Of a stretch of 64,000 nt of DNA, positions 17,619 to 26,698 are shown piece by piece. The notes below the pieces were generated by a model. That model ran no database searches, was not told the DNA's origin, and saw nothing but the letters and a program-made list of their open reading frames with translations. Source of the stretch: Nitratireductor sp. B36 (GTDB lineage: Bacteria > Pseudomonadota > Alphaproteobacteria > Rhizobiales > Rhizobiaceae); contig NZ_JACKZY010000002.1 of NCBI RefSeq assembly GCF_020833685.1, forward strand, positions 62,001 to 126,000. The letters are read 5' to 3'. How positions within the stretch are numbered: the stretch's first letter is position 1; each line of letters opens with the position of its first letter. The position numbers and the translations under genes are program-made.

Positions 17619-19393
17619 CCGCCGAACCCCGCGATCTGAACGATCCTACCCTGCGCGACCGCGCCGTTGCCGCAGCACGCGGCGATGCGCCGTTTGATCT
17701 TCTCATTCGCGGCGGCACGTTGCTCGATGCAGTGACGGGCGAACTGCGTCCCGCCGATATCGGCATTGTTGGCGCGCTCATCGCCAGCGTCCACGAGCGA
17801 GGCGCGCGCGACGACGCAGCCGAGATCATCGAAGCGGAAGGCCTCACCATCACGCCCGGCCTGATCGACATGCACATGCATGTGGAAAGCTCCATGATCA
17901 CGCCTGCGGCCTATGCGCAAGCCGTGCTGCCGCGCGGCGTCACCACCGTTCAGTGGGACCCGCACGAATTCGCCAATGTGCATGGGCTCGATGGCGTCAG
18001 CTGGGCGCTGGAGGCGGCAGCCGATCTGCCGCTACGCATGATCGTGCTCGCGCCGTCCTGCGTTCCCGCAGCCCCCGGTCTCGAAATGTCCGGTGCGGAT
18101 TTTGGCGGGGCCGAGCTAGCCGACATGCTGGCGCGTCCCGGCATTGGCGGCGTAGCCGAGGTCATGAACATGCGCGGCGTCATCGACCGCACCGCGCCCA
18201 TGCGCGATGTGGTGCAGGCCGGCCTTGAAAGTGGCAAACCCGTCTTCGGCCATGCCCGCAGCCTTGCTGGCGCAGACCTCAACGCGTTCATGGCCGCCGG
18301 TGTTAGTTCCGATCACGAACTCGTCTCCGGCAACGATCTGATGGCCAAAATGCGCGCCGGCCTCGCCATAGAGATGCGCGGCTCGCACGACCACCTCCTG
18401 CCGGAATTTGTCGAGGCGCTGAACGCGCTCGGGCATCTGCCTTCCACGGTCACGCTCTGCACCGACGACGTTTTCCCGGATTCACTTCTCAACGAAGGCG
18501 GGCTTGACGATGTGGTGCGCCGTTTGGTGCGCTACGGCATGCAGGCCCCCTGGGCCATTCAGGCGGCAACGCTCAATGCCGCGCACCGGCTCGCGCGCCC
18601 CGATCTCGGCCTTGTCGCCGCCGGTCGCCGCGCCGACATCGCGCTGTTTGACGATCTGGAGAATTTCCGCGCCGCCGCCGTCATCGCCAATGGCGTTGTG
18701 GTCGCGCGCGATGGCGCTTTGACGGCCCCGGTGAAGGCGCATTCCACCGCGCCGCTCACAGGCTCCATCAAATGCCCCATTTTCACGCCCGATGATTTTC
18801 GCCTCCGGGCTGAGGGAGAGCGTGTGCGCGTCGCCACCATTCACCGCCCCCGCTTCACCGAGTGGGGCGAGGCGGAAGCGTCGGTGCGCGGCGGCTTCGT
18901 CGTGCCGCCCGAAGGCGCGACGCTCATCAGCGTCATTCACCGTCATGGCCGCGCGGCGGCCATTCCGCGCGTGGGCTATCTCACCGGCTGGGGTTCCTGG
19001 CGCGGCGCATTCTGCACCACGGTTTCCCACGACAGCCACAACGTCACGGTCTTCGGCGGCAATGAAGAGGATGTGGCGGCAGCGGCCAACTGGGTGATCG
19101 AGGCTGGCGGCGGCATGGCCGTTGCGCAGGGCGGTCGCATCGTCGCCTCTCTGGCGCTGCCCCTGTCGGGCCTCGTTTCCGATGAACCGCTGGCCGATGT
19201 GGCGGCGGGCTTCACGGCCCTGCGCTCCGCCATGGACGACATTGTCGCCTGGGAGCCGCCCTATCTGGTGTTCAAGGCCTGTTTCGGCGCGACGCTCGCC
19301 TGCAATGCCGGCCCGCACCAGACCGATCTCGGCATTGCCGACAATGCCCGCCCCGCTGTTCTGGAAACGCCAATTCTTGAGGTGCTGGGATAG
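17615..19393 (+). CDS. ade: Adenine deaminase
   Basis: A 592-residue metal-dependent amidohydrolase that converts adenine to hypoxanthine and ammonia. The N-terminal TIM-barrel metal motif is IDMHMHVESSMITP, followed by GVTTVQWDPHEFANVHG, SDHELVSG and TDDVFPDSLLNEGG, all hallmarks of AdeC. The C-terminal domain has HRHGRAAAIPRVGYLTGWG. ATG 17615 overlaps the nucleoside hydrolase stop by four bases. It is the last gene of the LacI-controlled purine operon, so import, base release and deamination are linked. Length is usual for the family. Confidence 0.92.
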   Translation: MTAEPRDLNDPTLRDRAVAAARGDAPFDLLIRGGTLLDAVTGELRPADIGIVGALIASVHERGARDDAAEIIEAEGLTITPGLIDMHMHVESSMITPAAYAQAVLPRGVTTVQWDPHEFANVHGLDGVSWALEAAADLPLRMIVLAPSCVPAAPGLEMSGADFGGAELADMLARPGIGGVAEVMNMRGVIDRTAPMRDVVQAGLESGKPVFGHARSLAGADLNAFMAAGVSSDHELVSGNDLMAKMRAGLAIEMRGSHDHLLPEFVEALNALGHLPSTVTLCTDDVFPDSLLNEGGLDDVVRRLVRYGMQAPWAIQAATLNAAHRLARPDLGLVAAGRRADIALFDDLENFRAAAVIANGVVVARDGALTAPVKAHSTAPLTGSIKCPIFTPDDFRLRAEGERVRVATIHRPRFTEWGEAEASVRGGFVVPPEGATLISVIHRHGRAAAIPRVGYLTGWGSWRGAFCTTVSHDSHNVTVFGGNEEDVAAAANWVIEAGGGMAVAQGGRIVASLALPLSGLVSDEPLADVAAGFTALRSAMDDIVAWEPPYLVFKACFGATLACNAGPHQTDLGIADNARPAVLETPILEVLG

Positions 19394-19402
19394 GTTTCAG
19401 AA

Positions 19403-19557
19403 GCCGGCGCTCGCCCCTCATCCTCACCTTCTCCCCGTGAACGGGGAGAAGGGGGCATAGACGCAGTATTTAAAATACTGAGCGAGAGAAAATCCGCGCT
19501 TTCCTTCTCCCCGCAGGCGGGGAGAAGGTGCCGGCAGGCGAATGAGGGGCCGGCGCC
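19403..19557. repeat. Rhizobial-type intergenic mosaic palindromic element (RIME-like)
   Basis: Three hairpins lie in tandem: 19427-19437 with 19442-19452 (CCTTCTCCCCG arm), 19464-19471 with 19473-19480 (AT-rich), and 19503-19514 with 19517-19528 (the same CCTTCTCCCCG arm again). Outer arms CCCCTCAT (19414-19421) and ATGAGGGG (19542-19549) bracket the whole. The layout matches mosaic intergenic repeats common in rhizobial genomes. It sits between the convergent adenine deaminase and amidohydrolase genes and may also act as a two-way terminator. Confidence 0.75.
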
Positions 19558-19569
19558 CAAGTCAACCAA

Positions 19570-20739
19570 TCAGGCCGCGAGTTCCTGCTCCACCAGCGTC
19601 GTCCAGAATTTTACGCCGGTGCCGATCGCCCCGTCATTGAAGTCATAAGCCGTGTTGTGGTGCAGCGCGCCATCCACCGCCGGGCCATTGCCGAGCCACA
19701 CATAGGCCCCCGGCACGTCCTGGGAGAAGAACGCGAAGTCGTCGCCCGCCGTCGAAGGCGGAAAGTCGGTGCGCACCTTGTCTCCGCAAACGGCCTGTGC
19801 CGCCGCCAGCGCACGCGCCGTCGCATCCGCATCGTTCACCACGGGGGGGATGCGGCGGATGAAGCGGTATTCCGCTTTGATGCCAAACATCGCAGCCACG
19901 CCATTCGCCAGCCGGCCGATCTCTTCTTCCAACTGGTCGCGCACACGCGGCGTATAGGCGCGGGCGGTTCCTGCTATGTCGATGAAATCGGGGATCACGT
20001 TGAGCGCCTTGGGGTCGCCCGCCTGCACCGAGCAGGCGCTCACCACGGCCGGCTGCAATGGGTCCACCACACGGCCGACAATCGTCTGCAGGCTCGCAAG
20101 AAAATGCCCGCCCGCCGTCACCGGGTCCTTGCCCAGATGCGGTTTTGCGCCATGGGTGCCGACGCCGCGAAAACGCACCTGCCAGCTGTCGGAAGAGGCA
20201 AGCTGCGGTCCGGCCACCACGGCCATCTCGTCGGTGTCGAGGCCGGGCATGTTGTGCAGGCCATAGACCGCATCGCAGGGGAAAAGCTCGAACAGCCCGT
20301 CTTCCACCATGCGTTTTGCGCCGCCCCGGCCTTCTTCCGCCGGCTGGAAGATGAAGTGCACCGTGCCGGAGAAATTGCGTGTCCGCGCCAGTTCGCGCGC
20401 CGCGCCCAGAAGCAGCGTCGTGTGTCCGTCATGTCCGCAGGCGTGCATCTTGCCGGGCACGGTGGATTTGTAGGGCCGGTCGGCGGTTTCGGGCATGGCG
20501 AGCGCGTCCATGTCGGCGCGCAGGCCGATGGTGCGCGGGCCATTGCCCACCGTCAGCGTGCCCACCACGCCGGTGCCGCCAAGGCCGCGATGCACCTTCA
20601 TGCCGGTCTCTGTCAGATGTTCGGCGACGATCTGGCTGGTGCGCTCTTCCTCGAAGCCCAGTTCGGGATGTGCGTGCAGGTCGCGTCGCAATGCGACGAG
20701 AAAATCGAGCTCCGCACGAACATCCTCGTTAACAGCCAT
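19570..20739 (-). CDS. M20-family amidohydrolase (hippurate hydrolase-like)
   Basis: A 389-residue metallopeptidase-type amidohydrolase. Motifs are RRDLHAHPELGFEEERTS, the metal ligands in CGHDGHT, the general-base EEGRGG and the C-terminal TAGDDFAFFSQDVPGAY with a His in GALHHNTAYDFND. These place it in the HipO/IAA-amino acid hydrolase group, which removes acyl groups from amino acids. ATG 20739 has a GGAAAGGG ribosome site and fits the usual family start. It is convergent to adenine deaminase and divergent from the phosphoribosyltransferase. The true substrate is unknown. Confidence 0.88.
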   Translation of the reverse strand: MAVNEDVRAELDFLVALRRDLHAHPELGFEEERTSQIVAEHLTETGMKVHRGLGGTGVVGTLTVGNGPRTIGLRADMDALAMPETADRPYKSTVPGKMHACGHDGHTTLLLGAARELARTRNFSGTVHFIFQPAEEGRGGAKRMVEDGLFELFPCDAVYGLHNMPGLDTDEMAVVAGPQLASSDSWQVRFRGVGTHGAKPHLGKDPVTAGGHFLASLQTIVGRVVDPLQPAVVSACSVQAGDPKALNVIPDFIDIAGTARAYTPRVRDQLEEEIGRLANGVAAMFGIKAEYRFIRRIPPVVNDADATARALAAAQAVCGDKVRTDFPPSTAGDDFAFFSQDVPGAYVWLGNGPAVDGALHHNTAYDFNDGAIGTGVKFWTTLVEQELAA

Positions 20740-20885
20740 CAATACGCCCTTTCCATTTATGCGTCTGCCCGGATAAAAGATGCCTTCCGCAGCAAGGCGG
20801 CCGGCGTGGAGATCGTTGCTCTGTCCGGAAACAGAAATCCAAGGTGAAAACAGCTCATTCTTAACGCGGGGCCCTTCGGCAGACA

Positions 20886-21596
20886 ATGACGCATTCCGAT
20901 TTCCAGATCGATCCCCAGGCATTCTGGCAGGAGCTCGAACCGGCAGGAACCTTTGAGCGCGCCCCGCGCGGCGGCCATAAGGGTTTCTTCCCCGCGGAGC
21001 TGCCCGATGGGCGTCAGCTCGGCCTCCCGATCCGCGTTCTTTCGGGCGGCGAGCGGGCGCTTGCCTCGCTCATCGTCAACCAGGCAAGCTTCACCGTTTC
21101 CGACGCGCTGGCAAAGGCGCTGGCCGAAAAGGCGTCTGCCTTCAGGCCGGATGTCGTTATCGGCCTGCCCACTCTCGGCCTGACGCTTGCCTCTCAGGTC
21201 GCCCGTGCGCTCGGTCACAGCCGCTATGTGCCGCTCAGCACGTCGCGCAAGTTCTGGTATGAGGAAGAGCGTTCGGTTCCGCTGCGCTCCGTCACCAGCC
21301 CCGATCAGCAGAAACGCCTTTACGTGGACCCCCGCATGCTGCCGCTCATCGAGGGTCGCCGCGTGCTCCTGGTGGATGATGTCATCAGCACCGGCAGCTC
21401 CATTCTGGCCGGTCTGAAGCTCCTCAAGCTTTGCGACATCGAGCCCGTCGCCATCGGTGCGGCCATGCTCCAGACCACGCGCTGGCGCGACGCGCTTTCT
21501 GCCGAGGTCGAAGGCATTGCAGACCGTGTGGTCGGTGTGTTTGAAACACCCGCACTTGTGCCAACCCCTGAGGGCGGCTGGTTGCCGGAAGTCTGA
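20886..21596 (+). CDS. Type I phosphoribosyltransferase
   Basis: A 236-residue protein with the PRPP-binding motif RRVLLVDDVISTGSS near residue 160 and a hood segment with PDVVIGLPTLGLTLA. These identify a PRTase fold, which joins a base to PRPP. It has no second known domain. Next to the nucleoside hydrolase and adenine deaminase, a purine base is the likely substrate. I cannot assign it to Apt, Hpt or Gpt. It could also be a regulator built on the PRTase fold, as in PurR or PyrR. The gap 20740-20885 is a divergent promoter region without visible named sites. Confidence 0.8.
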   Translation: MTHSDFQIDPQAFWQELEPAGTFERAPRGGHKGFFPAELPDGRQLGLPIRVLSGGERALASLIVNQASFTVSDALAKALAEKASAFRPDVVIGLPTLGLTLASQVARALGHSRYVPLSTSRKFWYEEERSVPLRSVTSPDQQKRLYVDPRMLPLIEGRRVLLVDDVISTGSSILAGLKLLKLCDIEPVAIGAAMLQTTRWRDALSAEVEGIADRVVGVFETPALVPTPEGGWLPEV

Positions 21597-21661
21597 CTGC
21601 CTCTTGCCATCACCGGTTTCCCGCGCCATCATGTTGCGATGCAGCATAACCGGTTCAGCAC

Positions 21662-23443
21662 ATGAGAGACACGGGAGCAGAAGCGAGCGCGCAGGCAATG
21701 GCGCCCGCCAGATTGCAAAACGGTCTCGGCCAGCTCCTTGGCTCCATATACCCACAGCATGATCGAGCCTTGCTTGCCGAACAGGCGCTGGCGGCTTTTT
21801 TCGGTCAGGATGGCAGGCCGCGCAGGCGTGGCCGGGTGCCAGCAAATTCTTTATGGAGCGAAAAGGACAACTACGTCATCACCTATGGCAACACGCTGGT
21901 GGATGGCGAACACAAGCCCCTCGATCTGTTGCACGATTTTTCCGAGCGCTATCTGGCGGGCGTCTTCACAGGCATTCACATCCTGCCCTTCTTTCCGTTC
22001 ACTTCGGATGATGGGTTCGCCGTTACCGACTATCGCGAGGTGAACAGCCAGTTGGGCGACTGGGCCGATATTTCGCGCATTGCGGGCCATTTCCGTCTCA
22101 TGTCCGATCTGGTGATGAACCATTGCTCCAGCCAGAGCCGCATGTTCTCGGATTTCCTGCAGGGCCACGAACCGTGGGACCGGTTCTTCAAGGTGGCGAA
22201 CCCTGAAGATGATCTGAGTGCGGTGGTGCGACCCCGTACGCATCCACTCCTGCGCGCCTTTGAGACCGACCACGGCATCAAACATGTCTGGTGCACATTC
22301 AGCCACGATCAGGTGGATTTCGATTTTTCCAATCCGCGTGTCCTATTCGAGTTTCTCGACATCATCCGCGAGCATATCGAGCGTGGCGTACGCACCATTC
22401 GCCTCGATGCGGTGGCCTTCCTCTGGAAGGAGATCGGCACACGCTGCATCCATTTGCGCCAGACGCATGAGATCATCCGCCTTATCCGGCTCTTGTGCGA
22501 TTACCGCGTAGAGCCGATCGTTCTCATCACCGAGACCAATGTTCCGAATGTCGAGAACCTCAGCTATTTCGGCAACCGCAACGAAGCGCACATGATCTAC
22601 AATTTCGCGTTGCCGCCGCTTCTTCTCCATGCGTTGTTGGGCGGCACGTCAAAATATCTCAACGCCTGGCAGATGGCGATGCCGCCGGCGCAGCTCGGCT
22701 GTGCCTATTTCAATTTTTCCGCCTCGCATGATGGCATTGGCCTGCGACCCGCCGAAGGTCTCATTCCTGAAGAAGAGATCCTGCAGGTCATCGACACGGT
22801 GCAGGGATTTGGCGGCCGGGTTTCCTATTATGCTCGCCCGGATGGCGACAGGCCCTATGAACTGAATGTGGCCCTGTTTGACGCCTTTGCCGGAACCCAT
22901 GAAGGGACCGACGACCTGCAGGTGGAGCGCTTTCTTTGCAGCCAGGCCATTGTCATGGGGTTGGAGGGCATTCCCGCATTTTACATCCACTCCCTGCTCG
23001 CAACGCGCAACGATTATGACGGTGTTGAAAAGCTGGGCTACAATCGCGCCATCAACCGGAAGCGACTGGACTACGCGATGCTGCGCAAGGAGCTTGATGA
23101 TCCAAACACGCTCTCCGCCCGTGTGCTTTCGCGGCTGAAGGAGATGGTGCGCGTGCGCTCGGCGCAACCTGCCTTCCATCCCAACGCCACGCAATTCACG
23201 CTTCAGCTCGGCGAGGCCTTTTTCGGTTTCTGGCGTCAAAGCCTTGATCGGGCGCAAAGCATCTTTGCCGTTTCCAATCTCACGGCAGAGCCGCGCTCCA
23301 TTCCCTCCATGGCCCTCAATCTGATCGAGGGTGATGCATGGTGCGATCTCCTGTCGGGTGAGCCGGTGGCGCAGCTTTCCGGTGAGATAGCCTTTGCTCC
23401 GTATCAGACTCGCTGGATCTCCAACCGGCAAACGGTTTCATGA
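21662..23443 (+). CDS. GH13_18 glucosylglycerate phosphorylase-type enzyme
   Basis: A 593-residue glycoside phosphorylase of the sucrose-phosphorylase branch of GH13. The nucleophile is Asp249 (RLDAVAF), the acid/base Glu291 (ITETNVPN) and the third acid Asp357 (SASHDGIGLRP). Sucrose phosphorylases are shorter, about 490 residues. This length fits the glucosylglycerate phosphorylase group. The next two genes make glucosylglycerate, so this one probably recycles it to glucose 1-phosphate and glycerate. ATG 21662 has no clear ribosome site, and ATG 21698 is an alternative. Its stop overlaps the phosphatase start. Confidence 0.8.
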   Translation: MRDTGAEASAQAMAPARLQNGLGQLLGSIYPQHDRALLAEQALAAFFGQDGRPRRRGRVPANSLWSEKDNYVITYGNTLVDGEHKPLDLLHDFSERYLAGVFTGIHILPFFPFTSDDGFAVTDYREVNSQLGDWADISRIAGHFRLMSDLVMNHCSSQSRMFSDFLQGHEPWDRFFKVANPEDDLSAVVRPRTHPLLRAFETDHGIKHVWCTFSHDQVDFDFSNPRVLFEFLDIIREHIERGVRTIRLDAVAFLWKEIGTRCIHLRQTHEIIRLIRLLCDYRVEPIVLITETNVPNVENLSYFGNRNEAHMIYNFALPPLLLHALLGGTSKYLNAWQMAMPPAQLGCAYFNFSASHDGIGLRPAEGLIPEEEILQVIDTVQGFGGRVSYYARPDGDRPYELNVALFDAFAGTHEGTDDLQVERFLCSQAIVMGLEGIPAFYIHSLLATRNDYDGVEKLGYNRAINRKRLDYAMLRKELDDPNTLSARVLSRLKEMVRVRSAQPAFHPNATQFTLQLGEAFFGFWRQSLDRAQSIFAVSNLTAEPRSIPSMALNLIEGDAWCDLLSGEPVAQLSGEIAFAPYQTRWISNRQTVS

Positions 23444-24234
23444 TCATCAGGCCGCGCCTCGTCGTGTTCAGCGACCTGGATGGTACGCTGCTGGATCACG
23501 AGACCTATGATTTCACGCCCGCTCTGCCCGCGATAAAGGCGTTGCGCGCGCGCTATGGCGCACTCATCCTTGCTTCCAGCAAAACGGCTGCCGAAATCGC
23601 GCCGCTGCGTCGCGCTCTGGATTTTTCCCACTGTCCGGCCATTGTGGAAAATGGGGCTGGCATTCTTGCTTCCGAGCGGGGCAGTCAACATGAGAGCGGT
23701 GGCCGCTACGAGGAGCTCATCGGCCATCTCGATGCTCTGCCTGCAGAGCTGCGGCGATGCTATTCCGGCTTTTCGGACTGGGATGAGCAGGAGGTGGCCG
23801 CGCGCACGGGCTTGAGCCTGGAGGGCGCGCAACTGGCCAAGCAGCGCGAATATTCCGAACCGGGCATCTGGAGCGGAACGGAAGAGGCGTTTGCCGCGTT
23901 CTGTCAGGCACTGAGCAGGAAGGGCATTCACATCCAGAAGGGCGGTCGGTTCGTCACGCTGTCGTTTGGTGGCACAAAGGGGCAAAGGGTCAGGGAGCTT
24001 CTGGCTCGGCTTGAAGACAAGCGCGTGCCAGCGATCAGCATCGCACTTGGTGATGCGCCGAATGACAGGGGCATGTTGGAAAGCGTCGACATCGCGATTG
24101 AAATTCCCAACCCTGCCCATGCGGGGGTCGGCAAGATTGCCCGTGGTGGAAGCCAGGTGCTGAGAAGAGCGCGTCTTGCGGGGCCGGCAGGCTGGAACGA
24201 AGAGATGCTCGCAGTGCTGGAAGAGATCGAATAG
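23440..24234 (+). CDS. gpgP: Glucosyl-3-phosphoglycerate phosphatase (HAD IIB, MpgP-like)
   Basis: A 264-residue HAD subfamily IIB hydrolase. The nucleophile motif is SDLDGTLLDHE with Asp12 and Asp14. ASSKTAAEI and VENGAGI follow, then KGGRFVTLSFGGTKGQ and the final metal motif ALGDAPNDRGMLE. The layout is that of mannosyl-3-phosphoglycerate phosphatase. Because the adjacent synthase is GpgS-like, the substrate is probably glucosyl-3-phosphoglycerate, giving glucosylglycerate. Mannosyl-3-phosphoglycerate remains possible. The ATG overlaps the phosphorylase stop (ATGA), and the synthase starts 14 bases downstream. Confidence 0.82.
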   Translation: MIIRPRLVVFSDLDGTLLDHETYDFTPALPAIKALRARYGALILASSKTAAEIAPLRRALDFSHCPAIVENGAGILASERGSQHESGGRYEELIGHLDALPAELRRCYSGFSDWDEQEVAARTGLSLEGAQLAKQREYSEPGIWSGTEEAFAAFCQALSRKGIHIQKGGRFVTLSFGGTKGQRVRELLARLEDKRVPAISIALGDAPNDRGMLESVDIAIEIPNPAHAGVGKIARGGSQVLRRARLAGPAGWNEEMLAVLEEIE

Positions 24235-24248
24235 CGGGGAGGAACATC

Positions 24249-25472
24249 ATGTCGGATTTCCAGCAGAGCGGCAGCGTCGCCACGCTGCACAATCTCGGCA
24301 CCATTGCACCCGAAGAGATGGAGCGACAGCTCAACCTCTTCGCCGGCCGCCGCAAGATCACGCTCATCCTACCGTCGCTGTTTTCAGAGCTTGAAGCCCC
24401 GGCGCTTGGCAAGATCGTCGATGAGCTTTGCCAGGTGGATTACATCAATCACATCGTCATAGGTCTGGACCGGGCAGACGAAGAGCAATTTCGCTTCGCC
24501 CGGGATTATTTCTCCCGTTTGCCGCAAAAGCACTCGATCCTGTGGAACGACGGCCCGCGCCTCAAAGCTGTTCAGGAGCGCCTCGCCTCTCTTGGGCTCG
24601 CGCCGGAAGAGCCCGGCAAGGGGCGCAATGTCTGGTATTGCATGGGCTACACGATTGCCTGCCAGGATAGCGACGTGGTCGCCCTGCATGATTGCGACAT
24701 CACCACCTATTCGCGCGAAATGCTCATGCGGCTTGTCTACCCGCTGGCAAATCCCTCCTTTCCCTATCAGTTCTGCAAGGGATATTATCCCCGTATCGCC
24801 GATGGGAAACTGAATGGTCGGGTTAGCCGGCTGTTGATAGCGCCGCTTTTGCAGGCGTTGCAGCGCACCTTCGGCCACAGCGATTATGTCGAATATCTGC
24901 AGGCTTTCCGCTATCCGCTGGCGGGCGAGTTCGCCATGCGCACGTCCATCCTCCCGGACATCCGCATTCCCTCCGACTGGGGGCTGGAGATCGGCGTTCT
25001 TTCAGAAGTCTGGCGCAATCTCGGTCGTCACTCGGTCTGCCAGGTGGATATCTGCGACCGCTACGACCACAAGCACCAGCCGCTGTCGGCAGAAGATGCC
25101 GCACGCGGGCTTTCGCGCATGTCGATTGACATTTCCAAGGCGATTTTCCGCAAACTCGCGACCGACGGCATGGTGTTCAGTCAGGAGCATTTCCGCACGC
25201 TCAAGGCCACATATTACCGGCTCGCTCTCGATCTTATCGAGCGTTATTACAACGACGCCATCATGAACGGCCTGCATGTGGATCGCCACAAGGAAGAGAA
25301 GGCTGTGGAACTCTTTGCCGCGAATATCGTGGAGGCGGGGCACACCTTTCTGGAGCACCCGATGGAAACCCCTTTCATCGCCAATTGGAGCCGTGTGCAG
25401 TCGGCTGATCCGGATGTTTTGAGGCTCCTGCGCGAAAGCGTCATTGCCGACAATGCGGGTAGCCCGTCATGA
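24249..25472 (+). CDS. gpgS: Glucosyl-3-phosphoglycerate synthase (GT81)
   Basis: A 407-residue cytosolic glycosyltransferase with a GT-A fold. KITLILPSLFSELEAPAL opens the nucleotide-binding half, GKGRNVWYCMGY follows, and the metal DxD motif is Asp148-Cys-Asp150 (LHDCDITTY). AGEFAMRT and DWGLEIGVLSEVW belong to the acceptor side. These fit GpgS, which transfers glucose from an NDP-glucose to 3-phosphoglycerate. A ribosome site GGGGAGGA lies ahead of ATG. It ends the three-gene unit phosphorylase-phosphatase-synthase. The product is a compatible solute made under salt stress or nitrogen limitation in known producers. Confidence 0.85.
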   Translation: MSDFQQSGSVATLHNLGTIAPEEMERQLNLFAGRRKITLILPSLFSELEAPALGKIVDELCQVDYINHIVIGLDRADEEQFRFARDYFSRLPQKHSILWNDGPRLKAVQERLASLGLAPEEPGKGRNVWYCMGYTIACQDSDVVALHDCDITTYSREMLMRLVYPLANPSFPYQFCKGYYPRIADGKLNGRVSRLLIAPLLQALQRTFGHSDYVEYLQAFRYPLAGEFAMRTSILPDIRIPSDWGLEIGVLSEVWRNLGRHSVCQVDICDRYDHKHQPLSAEDAARGLSRMSIDISKAIFRKLATDGMVFSQEHFRTLKATYYRLALDLIERYYNDAIMNGLHVDRHKEEKAVELFAANIVEAGHTFLEHPMETPFIANWSRVQSADPDVLRLLRESVIADNAGSPS

Positions 25473-25646
25473 CTTCGCTTGCCGGGGATTACAAAGCGTC
25501 ATCAGATTTGTAGTCGAGCCGTATTGTGGCGGCATTCGTGGCGTAGCGCGCACTTGAACAAGCGTGCGCACTCTGATTCCCTGATGCGGACGCGCGGGCG
25601 GAGCGATTCGTTTTCGCCGCCTGCCCCCAGGAAGGACCAAGGCCCA

Positions 25647-26660
25647 ATGACGGACGAAAAGAAGCCCGAAATCTCTGAAATGCGCCCCAAGATCACCATC
25701 GTTGGTGTCGGTGGCGGTGGCGGCAACGCCGTCAACAACATGATCGCGCAAAACTTGCAGGGCGTGGACTTCATCGCCGCCAATACCGATGCGCAGGCAC
25801 TCACCATGTCGAAGGCCGAGCGCCTCATTCAGCTTGGCGCGAACTCGACCGAGGGGCTCGGTGCCGGTTCGCTGCCGGAGATCGGCCAGGCCGCCGCGGA
25901 AGAGACCATCGACGAGATCATGGATCACCTTTCGGGCACGCATATGTGCTTCGTTACGGCCGGTATGGGTGGAGGCACGGGCACGGGTGCTGCTCCCATC
26001 ATTGCCGCTGCTGCGCGCAATGCCGGGATCCTGACGGTTGCGGTCGTCACCAAGCCCTTCACCTTCGAGGGCAACCGCCGCATGGCCATTGCCGAGCGTG
26101 GCATTGAGCTTCTGCGGCAGGCGGCCGATACGGTTATTGTTATTCCAAACCAGAATCTTTTCCGCATCGCCGACGCGAAGACCACCTTTGCCGAAGCGTT
26201 CGAACTGGCCGACAAGGTTCTTTACTCGGGCGTTCGCTGCATCACCGATCTGATCGTCAAGGAAGGCCTGATCAATCTCGACTTCGCCGATGTGCGTTCG
26301 GTCATGCGCGACATGGGCCGCGCCATGATGGGCACGGGCGAGGCGACGGGCGATGCCCGCGCGATGAAGGCGGCCGAAGCCGCTATCGCCAACCCGCTTC
26401 TGGACGAAGCCAACATGAAGGGCGCACGCGGCGTGCTGGTCTCCATTTCCGGTGGCCGCGACATGACGCTGTTCGAGGTGGATGAAGCTGCCACCCGCAT
26501 CCGCGAGGAAGTCGGCGACGATGCCGAGATCATCGTCGGCGCTATTTTCGACGACAAGCTGGAGGGTGTCTTCCGGGTCTCTGTCGTCGCGGCTGGGCTG
26601 GCAAGCGAGACGGATGCGCAGGCTGGAGAGAGCGGTCACGCCGAGGCACTGCGCGCCTAG
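25647..26660 (+). CDS. ftsZ2: Truncated second FtsZ (FtsZ2 type)
   Basis: A 337-residue tubulin-like GTPase. The N-terminal GTP-binding loop [12 protein letters not shown] is at residues 21-32. The tubulin signature [10 protein letters not shown] is near residue 108. The T7 synergy region with NLDFADV follows, then the C-terminal globular domain. The protein stops soon after the globular core (VVAAGLASE). It lacks the long linker and the conserved tail peptide that binds FtsA and ZipA. This is the layout of the short second FtsZ known from Sinorhizobium. ATG 25647 follows AGGAAGGA. No division genes are nearby, which supports a paralogue rather than the main ftsZ. Confidence 0.88.
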   Translation: MTDEKKPEISEMRPKITIVGVGGGGGNAVNNMIAQNLQGVDFIAANTDAQALTMSKAERLIQLGANSTEGLGAGSLPEIGQAAAEETIDEIMDHLSGTHMCFVTAGMGGGTGTGAAPIIAAAARNAGILTVAVVTKPFTFEGNRRMAIAERGIELLRQAADTVIVIPNQNLFRIADAKTTFAEAFELADKVLYSGVRCITDLIVKEGLINLDFADVRSVMRDMGRAMMGTGEATGDARAMKAAEAAIANPLLDEANMKGARGVLVSISGGRDMTLFEVDEAATRIREEVGDDAEIIVGAIFDDKLEGVFRVSVVAAGLASETDAQAGESGHAEALRA

Positions 26661-26677
26661 ATGACGCGACGATTTTC

Positions 26678-26698
26678 CGGGCGGCTACGTGCCGCCCG
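26678..26698 (+). terminator. Probable terminator of ftsZ2
   Basis: An eight-pair stem, CGGGCGGC (26678-26685) with GCCGCCCG (26691-26698), has the five-base loop TACGT and is followed by AATTT. It lies 17 bases after the ftsZ2 stop. The T-run is short, so termination strength is uncertain. Confidence 0.7.

Noticed and set aside
19657-20847. Plus-strand open frame opposite the M20 amidohydrolase
   Set aside because: The minus strand has the CGHDGH metal motif and a good ribosome site. The plus-strand product has no recognisable domain.
25473-25646. Partial dyad GCGCGCACTT/AAGCGTGCGC ahead of ftsZ2
   Set aside because: The arms mismatch at several positions, and there is no T-run or known operator pattern, so I do not call a terminator or a regulatory site.
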